Made by a program: the position numbers and the translations under genes. From Oscillospiraceae bacterium (lineage in GTDB: Bacteria; Bacillota; Clostridia; Oscillospirales; Acutalibacteraceae), in assembly GCA_031265995.1 (NCBI GenBank), contig JAISBW010000012.1, positions 1-64,000 on the forward strand: a stretch of 64,000 nucleotides of DNA, read 5' to 3'. Positions within the stretch are counted from its first letter, which is position 1. Each line of letters begins with the position of its first letter. The notes beneath the pieces are model-generated. The model was given only the letters and a program-made list of their open reading frames with translations. It searched no databases and was not told where the DNA came from. This document shows positions 7,906 through 16,112 of the stretch, piece by piece.

Positions 7906-8607
7906 ATGATAATTCTTTTTGTAGATTCGAGTAATAAATCAGTTTCAGTTGCAATTCTTGAAGAAAAGAAAGTTTTAGGCGAATTCTTTCTTGATTCGGG
8001 ATTGACGCACAGTCAGACTCTTGCTCCTATGATAGATTCGCTACTAAAGTGTACAAATGTTTCTGCTAAAAATGTTGATTTGTTTTCTGCGGTTATCGGT
8101 CCGGGTTCGTTTACAGGTATCAGAATTGGAGTTTCGACAATAAACGGGATGGCTCTTGCGTTTCAAAAAAAATGCATGGGAATGTCTTCATTACTGGCAT
8201 TAACGTATAACGTAGGTGAATTCGAGGGTTTGGTGTGTTCCTGCATTCATTCGAGAGAAGATGAAGTTTATGCAGGGATTTTTGAAAAGAAGTCAGGTAA
8301 AATTAATATAATTATTCAAGATAGAGTAATTAAAATATTTGATTTGATCAAAATGATAAAAAAATACAAAAAAAAGACAATTTTTGTTGGCAGTGGAAGT
8401 TTAATGTGTTATAATGAAGCACAGGAGAATTTCAGTGAGTGTATTGAATTTTTATCCTTCCATGATGATGTTTGTGTGAGAGCCTCGAATGCAGGAAAGG
8501 CGTTGTTTGATTGTGTTTCGCCGGGACGTTTAGTTTTGTCTGATTTTTTAGAGCCTAATTACTTAAAACTTACAAAAGCGGAAAAAGATTTAAATATTTG
8601 TGTTTAA
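7906..8607 (+). CDS. tsaB: tRNA threonylcarbamoyladenosine biosynthesis protein TsaB
   Basis: TsaB is the inactive ASKHA-fold partner of TsaD that, with TsaE, adds threonylcarbamoyl to A37 of ANN-decoding tRNAs. The 233-aa protein begins with the phosphate-1-like motif ILFVDSSN and contains GLTHSQTLAPMID and IGPGSFTGIRIGVSTINGMA (residues about 65-86), all typical of TsaB. TsaD and TsaE are not nearby; in many Firmicutes tsaE-tsaB-rimI-tsaD cluster. rpiB follows after 56 bp on the same strand. The leader lacks a clear Shine-Dalgarno sequence. Confidence 0.92.
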   Translation: MIILFVDSSNKSVSVAILEEKKVLGEFFLDSGLTHSQTLAPMIDSLLKCTNVSAKNVDLFSAVIGPGSFTGIRIGVSTINGMALAFQKKCMGMSSLLALTYNVGEFEGLVCSCIHSREDEVYAGIFEKKSGKINIIIQDRVIKIFDLIKMIKKYKKKTIFVGSGSLMCYNEAQENFSECIEFLSFHDDVCVRASNAGKALFDCVSPGRLVLSDFLEPNYLKLTKAEKDLNICV

Positions 8608-8663
8608 TTAACTATTTTGGATATTAGTTTTAATTTTGGGGCAGGGCCCTGTTGGAGCTGGTT

Positions 8664-9113
8664 ATGGTTATAATAGGCTCAGACCACAGAGGTTTTGATC
8701 TTAAGAATTCGTTGATTGATTATTTTCAGAAAAAAGATATCATGTTCAAGGATATAGGCGTTCATAATTCAGAGGTTTCTGATTATGCTCTGATTGCTTT
8801 CAAGGTTTCTCGCATAGTTTTGGATTTGTGTTGTTTTGGAGTGATTTGTTGCGGTTCCGGGATAGGCGTTTCTATAGCTTCAAATAAGGTTAAAGGAATT
8901 CGCGCCTCGCTTTGTACAAGCGTTTATCATGCCAGAATGGCGCGTGCACATAATGACGCCAATATAATTTGCTTAGGCGGTAGAGTCACTGGTAGCCATG
9001 AAGCCATCGAAATATTTAAAGTTTTTATAAGCACGGAATTCGAAAAAGATAGACATCAGGAGAGGATTGACCGAATTAAAAGATTTGAGGAGAATCAAAG
9101 TGTTGATTGGTAG
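8664..9113 (+). CDS. rpiB: Ribose 5-phosphate isomerase B
   Basis: RpiB interconverts ribulose 5-phosphate and ribose 5-phosphate in the pentose phosphate pathway. The 149-aa product shows the family start IIGSDHRGFDLK and the catalytic and phosphate-binding stretch CGSGIGVSIASNKVKGIRAS with the active-site cysteine, then HNDANIICLGGR. I placed the start at ATG 8664, 6 nt after GGAG; a TTG at 8652 would add four residues inside the ribosome site. It probably shares a transcript with tsaB. RpiB-type isomerases can act on other sugar phosphates, but the SDHRG and GSGIG motifs fit ribose or allose phosphate. Confidence 0.93.
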   Translation: MVIIGSDHRGFDLKNSLIDYFQKKDIMFKDIGVHNSEVSDYALIAFKVSRIVLDLCCFGVICCGSGIGVSIASNKVKGIRASLCTSVYHARMARAHNDANIICLGGRVTGSHEAIEIFKVFISTEFEKDRHQERIDRIKRFEENQSVDW

Positions 9114-9227
9114 TTTGAGTGTTTTAAATAGTACATAATTACAAGTTTAAGAAAAATTTATAAGTTTTTTTGCGTCCGTCTCGTTTTGGCTTCGTTGAGT
9201 AATCAAATTTTTTTGGAGGTTTGGCTT

Positions 9228-9769
9228 ATGCAGAATTTAGCTCAAAACATTGTGATCGACAATGAAAAGATTTCGAAGACTACGAAAAAATCGGATAGAT
9301 CTGATAGAAAAGACAGGGTTATTTATTCGATAAACGTTGGAGTCGTAGCCGCCACTCTTATGGCGGTTGATTCGCTGTTGGCTTCTGTTTTTCTTCCAGG
9401 CGATTCTTTCGTTTGGGGGTAATTGGACTGTTTTCAATAAAGCTGCTTAATTGAACGCGTAAAAGCTCTTGTTAGTTATATTTTAAGGTTTTCGCTTGCT
9501 AATGCAGTGGTGATTCTGGTTGATTTTTTAAAAAATTTTATGGATTTAAATCTGTCTTTTTGCCCATAGCTTCGATAGTTTCTGTTCTAATAATTAATTT
9601 TTTTATAATGTATTTTGGCGATAATAAAAGATTTTTAATTCGATATATTAGGGATATTTCTCGAGATGTCGCTTTCGTTTTCCGGATTGGGCGTAAAGTT
9701 TGCTGTGAATGGTTGGCACTTGAGTTTTTTTTCAAAAAAGTTTATAGACAAGCATTAGATCATTCGTAG
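9228..9769 (+). pseudogene. Frameshifted membrane-protein remnant (or a 64-aa small membrane protein)
   Basis: GGAGG lies 8 nt before an ATG at 9228 that opens a 64-aa frame with a hydrophobic segment (about residues 35-58) and ends at 9422 after VWG, in a run of five G. Hydrophobic reading continues in other frames: VIGLFSIKLL, then LIERVKALVSYILRFSLANA up to about 9545, then KSVFLPIASIVSVLIINFFI through to a stop at 9769. At least three frame changes would join them into one multi-span protein. I do not recognise the family. It lies directly before a CapD-like gene, so it may once have been a surface-polysaccharide membrane gene. A short functional protein of 64 aa remains possible because its ribosome site is good. 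Confidence 0.5.
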
Positions 9770-9846
9770 ATTAATTATTCAGAAACCACACGAGAGGGCA
9801 CAAAGAAGTTTATTTTGTAGCGATATCGGGAATAAGGTGCTAGATT

Positions 9847-11688
9847 TTGATAGATTTATATGAAAGACTTAAAAAATTTAGAAAATTAATGCTTTTCTTA
9901 CTAGATTTTGTTATTTGGAATACTTCTTTTTATCTTTCGTTTGCTATCAATAAAAACAGTTTTTCGTTAGTTGGTTTTGAAAAAGTATTTATAAATTACT
10001 TAATTTTTGTTAATTTTTGTTTTACTTTTGTATTTATATTTTTTAAACTCTATAATAAAATATGGCGATATGCGGATATTGAGGACTTTTTTTACGCCGG
10101 TCTCGCTGTTTTTTGCGCTAATTTTTTGTTCTGTTGTTCAACGATTTTATTTGAAATTAATTTAGGCATAAGAACTTATGTTCTGTTCTTGCTCGTTTCT
10201 GAGTTTTTGAATTTTTTAGTAAGAATTATTTATAGAATAAATATTGTCCTAGACAATAATTCGTATAAACCCAAATGCGAAAAAAAAAGATTATTAATCG
10301 TTGGTGCCGGCGAAGCCGCGGCACTTGTTTTGCGTGAGATTTCAAAACGTGCCGAGAGTGAGTATTTGCCAATATGTATAGCAGATGATGATCGTTCAAA
10401 AATCGGAAGAGATGTTGCAGGTATAAAAATTAAAGGCTCGACTTATGAAATTCCGCGCGTTTGTAATGAAGAAAACATTCAAATTATTCTTTTTGCAATA
10501 ATCAATATCGCTTCTTCAGATAAACGCAGAATTCTGGATATATGCGCAAACACAAGCGTTGAAGTGCGTGTTATTCCTGGGATTTATGAAGCTTTTACCT
10601 CGGGTGCTCAGATTATTCCTTCAATACGTCATGTTGAAATAGAAGATTTACTTGGACGTGAACCTGTAATTTTTGACGCTAAAAAATATGGGGATTATAT
10701 AATCGGTAAAACTATTTTAGTAACTGGCGGAGGTGGTTCGATAGGTTCCGAATTGTGCCGTCAAATTGCGTTTCTCGAGCCCAAAAATTTAATAATATTT
10801 GATATATATGAAAATAATGTTTATGATATTCAACAAGAATTGTTGAGGTCTTTTAAAAATCTTAATTTCGAAGTTCAAATCGGAAGCGTCAGAGATTCCG
10901 CAAAGGTTGAGAAGTTGCTATGCGAAAATAACGTCGATGTAATTTTCCATGCCGCGGCTCACAAACACGTACCTTTGATGGAAAAAAATCCAGAGGAAGC
11001 GGTTAAAAATAATATTCTAGGAACGCTTAATATTGCAAATTCAGCAGAAAGGCATAAAGTTAAAAAATTTGTCTTAATTTCGACCGATAAGGCAGTAAAT
11101 CCGACAAGCGTTATGGGGGCGACAAAACGTGTTTGCGAAATGATTGTTCAGCTCATGAATAAAAACACCAAGAGCACTGAATTTGTTACCGTAAGATTCG
11201 GAAATGTTTTAGGTTCAAATGGTTCGGTGGTTCCGCTTTTTGAAGAACAAATAAGAAAAAGAGGACCTGTCACCGTTACTCATCCTGAGGTTATAAGGTA
11301 TTTTATGACTATTCCCGAAGCGGTTTCACTTGTTTTAACTGCTGGAGGAATTGCAAAGGGAGGTGAAATTTTAATACTCGATATGGGGGAACCAGTAAAA
11401 ATAAAAGATCTTGCCGAAAATCTTATAAGACTATCTGGTTTTGTGCCCTATAAAGAAATAAAAATAGAATACATCGGTTTGCGCCCTGGAGAAAAGCTTT
11501 ATGAAGAGCTGCTAATGGCTGAAGAAGGTGCGAAACGAACTCGGAATGAAAAAATTTACATAGGAAACCCAATTGAGTTTGATGAAGAAAAATTTAGTCA
11601 AGAACTGCGTCATATCGTCAAAGTATGTGAAAATAATGATTCGGAAACGACAAGAAAAGTTTTGAATCAAATTGTAAAATTTTATTGA
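9847..11688 (+). CDS. Membrane nucleotide-sugar 4,6-dehydratase/epimerase (CapD/PglF/WbpM type)
   Basis: Long polysaccharide-biosynthesis dehydratases of this type convert UDP-GlcNAc to a 4-keto-6-deoxy sugar for capsule or glycan synthesis. The 613-aa protein has four hydrophobic segments within residues 12-120, a first nucleotide-binding domain (LLIVGAGEAAALVLREI, near 150) and a catalytic short-chain dehydrogenase domain starting TILVTGGGGSIGSELCRQI (near 287). STDKAVNPTSVMGATKR holds the family's Met-x-x-x-Lys instead of Tyr-x-x-x-Lys, as in WbpM and PglF. It starts with TTG behind AAGGTG. The gene ends just before a convergent ECF component. No glycosyltransferase or flippase is adjacent. 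Exact product unknown. Confidence 0.88.
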   Translation: MIDLYERLKKFRKLMLFLLDFVIWNTSFYLSFAINKNSFSLVGFEKVFINYLIFVNFCFTFVFIFFKLYNKIWRYADIEDFFYAGLAVFCANFLFCCSTILFEINLGIRTYVLFLLVSEFLNFLVRIIYRINIVLDNNSYKPKCEKKRLLIVGAGEAAALVLREISKRAESEYLPICIADDDRSKIGRDVAGIKIKGSTYEIPRVCNEENIQIILFAIINIASSDKRRILDICANTSVEVRVIPGIYEAFTSGAQIIPSIRHVEIEDLLGREPVIFDAKKYGDYIIGKTILVTGGGGSIGSELCRQIAFLEPKNLIIFDIYENNVYDIQQELLRSFKNLNFEVQIGSVRDSAKVEKLLCENNVDVIFHAAAHKHVPLMEKNPEEAVKNNILGTLNIANSAERHKVKKFVLISTDKAVNPTSVMGATKRVCEMIVQLMNKNTKSTEFVTVRFGNVLGSNGSVVPLFEEQIRKRGPVTVTHPEVIRYFMTIPEAVSLVLTAGGIAKGGEILILDMGEPVKIKDLAENLIRLSGFVPYKEIKIEYIGLRPGEKLYEELLMAEEGAKRTRNEKIYIGNPIEFDEEKFSQELRHIVKVCENNDSETTRKVLNQIVKFY

Positions 11689-11720
11689 AATTGTTCAAAA
11701 AAATCAAAAAGCTATATTGG

Positions 11721-12248
11721 CTATATCTCCAAGGCTTTTTTTAAATATTTTTCAATGACCAGTGCAAACGAAATATTGATAATCACTTTAAATATATTAA
11801 AAGGAATTATTATAGGCAACATGGCTTTTTTAATTGATTCAGGGGACATTCCGTGCAAATATACCCAAAAAATGTAGCTAAAAGGAGTTTTAATAATTAT
11901 ATATGTAATTATTGCTAGAATAATAATTAAAACCAAAAATTTCCTTTTTTGTTTGTAAATTCCTAAAAATAAAATTAAAATTGCGGAAAGCATACGCAAA
12001 ACAAATCCGGGCCAACCGGCAATACTGAAGAATAAAGTTTTTAAAAGCGAAACAACAAATAAAATTGATAACCCTGATGGAATCCCGAAAATTAAAGAAG
12101 CAGCAAATATTGGCGCGTCAGAAATCTCGAGTTTTAAAAAGGGAATTATAGGGAAAATAAGCGATCGGCAAATTACAGATAACACTAGCGAAATTGCCGC
12201 TAAAAGCGAATTTGTGGCAATTTGTCTTGTGTGCGTTCTGATGTCCAC
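11721..12248 (-). CDS. ECF transporter S component, RibU-like
   Basis: S components bind a vitamin and dock with a shared EcfT/EcfA module. The 175-aa protein has five or six membrane segments and an N-terminal motif FPIIPFLKLEISDAPIF and C-terminal PFNIFKVIINI that resemble riboflavin-binding RibU proteins. It starts with GTG 9 nt after AGGAGG. No FMN riboswitch is visible upstream; the leader contains a truncated R1 repeat. EcfA and EcfT are not in the window. Ligand assignment to riboflavin is from sequence pattern only. Confidence 0.75.
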   Translation of the reverse strand: MDIRTHTRQIATNSLLAAISLVLSVICRSLIFPIIPFLKLEISDAPIFAASLIFGIPSGLSILFVVSLLKTLFFSIAGWPGFVLRMLSAILILFLGIYKQKRKFLVLIIILAIITYIIIKTPFSYIFWVYLHGMSPESIKKAMLPIIIPFNIFKVIINISFALVIEKYLKKALEI

Positions 12249-12319
12249 TAAATTCGACCTCCTAACTAGTAGATCAGGTAGCGATTATTAGATTTGTTCT
12301 AAAACCGATTCTTTTTGTT

Positions 12320-12426
12320 AGAACCTGTATTCAAAATAGCAAATTCCAAATTTTTGAAGAATTCTTTTTCAATAATGATAAAAAAGCACAATGAATACTT
12401 TATGTATTCTGAGCATTTTTGACAAA
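12320..12426. repeat. R1 repeat, right arm truncated
   Basis: The left arm and the centre (GAATAC-loop-GTATTC) are intact, but homology ends after TTTTTGACAAA at 12426 and is replaced by unrelated sequence (TACGCTACGCATTTCTGCGC). The gap 12249-12651 otherwise holds only the promoter at 12574. Confidence 0.85.
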
Positions 12427-12573
12427 TACGCTACGCATTTCTGCGCTCCTTATTCCTTGAAATTACCAAAAATAATTTGGTTCTAGAATGGGTCTATTAT
12501 ATACTATATGATTCAAAGTTGGGAATTTTAAAATAAACTTAACATTAATTTTTTTGCGTTTTTATTACAAAAA

Positions 12574-12602
12574 TTGACAAAATTTAAATTTTAAGATAAA
12601 AT
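12574..12602 (+). promoter_or_regulatory. Promoter of the 248-aa exported protein
   Basis: Consensus TTGACA at 12574-12579, a 17-bp spacer and TAAAAT at 12597-12602, about 50 bp before the start codon. Confidence 0.7.
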
Positions 12603-12651
12603 TAGAACAGAGATGTTTGTTTAAGAAATCAAATAAGGAGAAAATTAAATT

Positions 12652-13398
12652 ATGAAAAAAAAAGATTTTATGAAAATTTTGTCATTTATTCTTGTTTCAT
12701 CAACGTGGACTTCTGTATTTTCCGAAAATAGATCGCTCGAGTTGCCACCTCAATTAAGTACTTCTGAGAACGATGATTTCGAAAATTTGAAAACGAAACC
12801 TTCAAGAAGACTTTCCAAACCAAAACAAGGTTCGGAAAATTTCTCTGGAGAAACACCGCCAGATGATCTACAAGTTTCAAAGATTATCGTGACTATTGCT
12901 GCATCCTTTGCTTCTTTAACTTTTGCTGTGTTTTCTCCCCAAATAGCAAGATGGTTGGCGTCAAAATTTGGATCTGCAGCTGGATGGATTTATGGGTTTG
13001 TCAACAGTAATTACAGAGGTACAAGAGCTGTTTTGAAAAAATTATCAGAAAATTATTCGAAATCATTTCTTAAAAACTATAATCCTGAAAATATTGCAGA
13101 AGAATTGTCAAACGAATTTGGAAATAAAGCCCTTATTCTTTTTGTTTATGCAGTACCATATTTTATTTACGAACAGGTGAGTAATTATGCTTATTTAAGT
13201 GCAGATCATATTACAGCATCTACAGTTGATTATGCTGTCAAAGTTTTAACTGAATTGTGTAAAAATAAAAGTGCACGTAGAGAACTTGAAAAAAGAAATG
13301 TGCACGAAATGCAACTTATCGCAATGATTCTTGACGGATTTCACAGAAACGGCGGAGATACAGAAGTTACTATTGAGTCTCTATTTCATTCAAATTAA
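12652..13398 (+). CDS. Exported protein of unknown family, 248 aa
   Basis: Not recognised. Residues 1-24 form a signal peptide (MKKKDFMKILSFILVSSTWT, cleavage likely after SVFS). A polar, Ser/Pro/Lys-rich linker (25-72) is followed by a hydrophobic stretch near 75-100, then a helical domain with NYSKSFLKNYNPENIAEEL and a C-terminal charged region. It may be secreted or membrane-tethered outside the cell. AAGGAG precedes the ATG and a consensus promoter lies upstream, so expression is likely. It shares its general plan (signal, polar linker, hydrophobic segment, helical body) with the 610-aa protein at 31149, without clear sequence identity. Its stop TAA runs into an R2 fragment. Confidence 0.75.
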   Translation: MKKKDFMKILSFILVSSTWTSVFSENRSLELPPQLSTSENDDFENLKTKPSRRLSKPKQGSENFSGETPPDDLQVSKIIVTIAASFASLTFAVFSPQIARWLASKFGSAAGWIYGFVNSNYRGTRAVLKKLSENYSKSFLKNYNPENIAEELSNEFGNKALILFVYAVPYFIYEQVSNYAYLSADHITASTVDYAVKVLTELCKNKSARRELEKRNVHEMQLIAMILDGFHRNGGDTEVTIESLFHSN

Positions 13399-13432
13399 GA
13401 ACCTAGTTCTCATGGGCTTGAAATGTCATTTT
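13398..13432. repeat. R2 repeat fragment between convergent genes
   Basis: AGAACCTAGTTCTCATGGGC and TGTCATTTTTG match the left arm of R2. It begins at the last base of the TAA stop of the 248-aa gene and runs across the stop codon of the convergent CDF gene. Confidence 0.55.
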
Positions 13433-14454
13433 TGCGGTAATTCCTGCTCATCCTCTGGTAATTTTTGTTCATTTTCTAATACTTTTTCATCTTCTTTAAA
13501 ACTTTCTTGTTTTAATTCGATGTTTTGATTTGAAGGCTCAAATCTTACCACGGCATTACAGCTAAATCTTTTTGATAATTTCTTTTCAATATCCTCGATA
13601 ACCTCGTGAACGGTATGAATATTTACTACGCTCGTGTCAATATGCGCGTGCAGCGTTACCGCGCTGTTTCCCGGTCCATAGTTGTGAACTTTTAAATCGC
13701 TTACTCCGGTAACTTCCGGATAAGACAAAACAAAATCGGTTATTTCTTTGATAAGTTTAGAATCGGGAGCTTTCCCCATTAAAGACGCGATGGATTCTTT
13801 TAAAGTTTTGCTTCCTGTGATTATAATAAATATTGAAACTACCAAGCCTGCATAAGGATCGAGATATAATCCGAAAAAACGAGTAAAAAAGATTCCCGCA
13901 ATAACCGTCAAAGTAGCCGCGGCATCGGATACACTGTCGTTGGCTGTAGCTTCGAGCGCCGCAGACTTGATGGCATTGCTGAGCCTTCTGTTGAAAAAAT
14001 TCAGCCAAATTTTAATCAAAACCGAAGCGGAAAGAATTATAATAGAAATAATGTCTAGCTCGATATTTTCTGGAGTAAAGATTTTTTCAACGGAAGTTTT
14101 TATAAACCCTAGACCTGTAATAATAATCGCTACGGAAACAATTAATCCCGAAACATATTCAATTCTCCCATGACCAAAGGGGTGCTCTTCATCTGCAGGG
14201 TTGCCTGCCATTTTAAAACAAACCATTGTAACTATCGAAGAACCGGCATCAGAAAGATTATTAAAGGCGTCTGCGGTCGCAGCGATTGAAGAGGTGAAAA
14301 TCCCGACCGTAAGTTTACCTGAAAACATCAAAAGATTCATGATTATGCCAATTACGCCGCTTAGCATTCCGCATCTTCTTCTGATTCTTACATTGGCGGG
14401 ATCTAACTCTTTAGCCACAAATCTTTCTATTAAAAATTTATTCATAAAATCCAT
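13426..14454 (-). CDS. Cation diffusion facilitator family transporter
   Basis: CDF proteins export divalent metals such as Zn, Mn or Fe in exchange for protons. The 342-aa protein has six membrane segments between residues about 30 and 215, the site motifs DAFNNLSDAGSS and HPFGHGRIEY, and ATANDSVSDAAAT in the later helix pair, followed by the cytoplasmic ferredoxin-like domain (HNYGPGNSAVTLHAHID). The D-N/D pattern fits a metal site, but the metal cannot be named. A Glu-rich tail with near-repeats (EDEKVLENEQKLPEDEQELPQ) extends past the usual end, and its stop lies in an R2 repeat, so the tail may be an acquired extension. ATG at 14454; a second ATG three codons on is possible. Confidence 0.92.
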   Translation of the reverse strand: MDFMNKFLIERFVAKELDPANVRIRRRCGMLSGVIGIIMNLLMFSGKLTVGIFTSSIAATADAFNNLSDAGSSIVTMVCFKMAGNPADEEHPFGHGRIEYVSGLIVSVAIIITGLGFIKTSVEKIFTPENIELDIISIIILSASVLIKIWLNFFNRRLSNAIKSAALEATANDSVSDAAATLTVIAGIFFTRFFGLYLDPYAGLVVSIFIIITGSKTLKESIASLMGKAPDSKLIKEITDFVLSYPEVTGVSDLKVHNYGPGNSAVTLHAHIDTSVVNIHTVHEVIEDIEKKLSKRFSCNAVVRFEPSNQNIELKQESFKEDEKVLENEQKLPEDEQELPQK

Positions 14455-14533
14455 CTCGCTTTTGTTTTTTTAAATTGCCGCAAACAAACTCTGTAGTTTA
14501 ATTTTTAAATATTTGGAGTGAAAAATCCTAGAA

Positions 14534-14563
14534 TTGACCAACTCGCAAACATTTTATTATAAT
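14534..14563 (+). promoter_or_regulatory. Promoter of galE
   Basis: TTGACC at 14534-14539, an 18-bp spacer and a perfect TATAAT at 14558-14563, 36 bp before the ATG. Confidence 0.7.
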
Positions 14564-14598
14564 ACCCAAACTATTTATATCGTTCAAGAAGGATTTAT

Positions 14599-15579
14599 AT
14601 GTTCAAAATTCTTATCACTGGTGTGGCTGGATTTATAGGGAGCCATACTTGTGTTAGATTGTTAAATTTAGGTTTTGATATAGTAGGAATAGATAATTTT
14701 CACAACAGCTCGCATGAAGTTATCAACAGCATTTTGAAAATTACAAACAGGAAAATTGTATTTTATGAAGCCGATATTAGAAATTCAAAAAAATTATGTG
14801 AAATATTTAAAAAAGAAAAACCTGAGGCAGTTATTCATTTTGCTGGTCTTAAATCTGTCGCCGAATCGGTCGAGAAACCTTTGGAGTATTATGATAATAA
14901 TGTTTCGGGTACTATTTGTTTGTGTAGAGTAATGGAAAAATTTGGTATCAAAAAGATGATTTTCAGCTCTTCGGCGACGGTTTATGAAAATTCCAATCCG
15001 CCTTTCGATGAAGAATCGCAAGTAAGCGCTCCTAAAAATCCTTATGGCAAAACTAAATTTACAATCGAGCAAATTCTTTTTGATTTAAAAGATTGGGACA
15101 TAGCTTTGCTACGTTATTTTAATCCTATAGGGGCTCATGAAAGCGGTGATTTAAAAGAAAGTCCTTTGGGAATTCCAAATAATTTAATGCCCCATATTAT
15201 TAACACCGCCCTTGGGAAAATGCCTTTTTTGACTATTTTTGGGAATGATTACCCAACATTTGACGGAACTTGCGTACGTGATTATATTCATGTCGAAGAT
15301 CTTTCGGAAGGGCACTCGAAAGCCCTGGATTTTATTTTAAACAAAAAAGGTATTGAAGTGTTTAATTTGGGAACCGGAATCGGAACTAGTGTTCTTGAAT
15401 TAATAAAAATCTTTGAAAAAACAAATAAAATTAAGCTTAAATACAAAATCGGGCCGCGCCGTTTAGGCGATGTCGCCGTATGTTATGCTTTGACTGAAAA
15501 AAGTCAAAACAAACTTAATTGGAAACCAAGATTCGATATTGAAAAAATGTGCCGTGACGCATGGGATGCTGCTTTGTAG
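14599..15579 (+). CDS. galE: UDP-glucose 4-epimerase
   Basis: GalE interconverts UDP-glucose and UDP-galactose (sometimes the N-acetyl forms) for glycan synthesis. The 326-aa protein has the NAD-binding motif GVAGFIGSH (residues 7-15), SSSATVYE with the catalytic Ser/Thr, and YGKTK (Tyr near 149, Lys four residues on). RYFNPIGAHESG and CVRDYIHVEDL are GalE-specific. A good promoter precedes it and an R1 repeat begins 15 bp after its stop. The Leloir partners galK and galT are not adjacent, so a role in making precursors for surface sugars, along with the CapD-like enzyme, is more likely than galactose use (inference). Confidence 0.94.
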   Translation: MFKILITGVAGFIGSHTCVRLLNLGFDIVGIDNFHNSSHEVINSILKITNRKIVFYEADIRNSKKLCEIFKKEKPEAVIHFAGLKSVAESVEKPLEYYDNNVSGTICLCRVMEKFGIKKMIFSSSATVYENSNPPFDEESQVSAPKNPYGKTKFTIEQILFDLKDWDIALLRYFNPIGAHESGDLKESPLGIPNNLMPHIINTALGKMPFLTIFGNDYPTFDGTCVRDYIHVEDLSEGHSKALDFILNKKGIEVFNLGTGIGTSVLELIKIFEKTNKIKLKYKIGPRRLGDVAVCYALTEKSQNKLNWKPRFDIEKMCRDAWDAAL

Positions 15580-15593
15580 AAACTTTTTAATTC

Positions 15594-15758
15594 AGAACCT
15601 GTATTCAATAAGGGTAAATTCCAAATTTTCGAAGAATTTTCTTCAATAATGATAAAAAAAAGCACAATGAATACTTTATGTATTCTGAGCATTTTTGACA
15701 AAATTTTGAAAAAAATTATTGAAAATTGGGCATTTTAATCCTTTTGAATACATGTTCT
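15594..15758. repeat. R1 palindromic repeat, full copy
   Basis: Full-length copy with a few changes (right end CATGTTCT). The remaining gap to murA (15759-16112) holds no gene. It contains small inverted repeats at 15773-15797 (CGGCAA/TTGCCG) and near 15925-15955 (TTTAGCG/CGCTAAA), and GAATTCGTATTTAGAA, a stretch also found beside the R1 copy at 56617. Confidence 0.93.
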
Positions 15759-16112
15759 TAATACTACGGCAATTTTTCAAATCGTTGCCGAAAAATAATG
15801 AGCCAATTTCACTTGACTTATTTCTAAAAATTTAGTAGAAGATAGGTGGGGTTGGAATTCGTATTTAGAAGCCTGTGCTGGAAAAGGCGAGTTTTAGGTT
15901 TTTGTGTACGTGAAGTTTTGGCGTTTAGCGGATTTTTTCGGGAATTTCGCTAAAAATATTACGAGACTTTGTGTTTAAAGGGTTCAAGTTTCCTAATTTT
16001 TGATGTTTTTTCAAGATACTTGAGATAACATCAAGTGCTTTTTCGTGTGTTTTCTAACTTTTTTTGAAAATACATGTGGTGTTCTTCTTTATTTTACGAG
16101 GTTGTGATTAAT

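Noticed and set aside
9560..9769. A separate 69-aa gene
   Set aside because: Its TTG start has no ribosome site, and its hydrophobic sequence continues from upstream frames, so it fits better as part of the frameshifted remnant.
12249..12340. FMN riboswitch before the RibU-like gene
   Set aside because: None of the conserved FMN-box segments (AGGGGCAGGG and others) is present; the region is R1 and AT-rich spacer.
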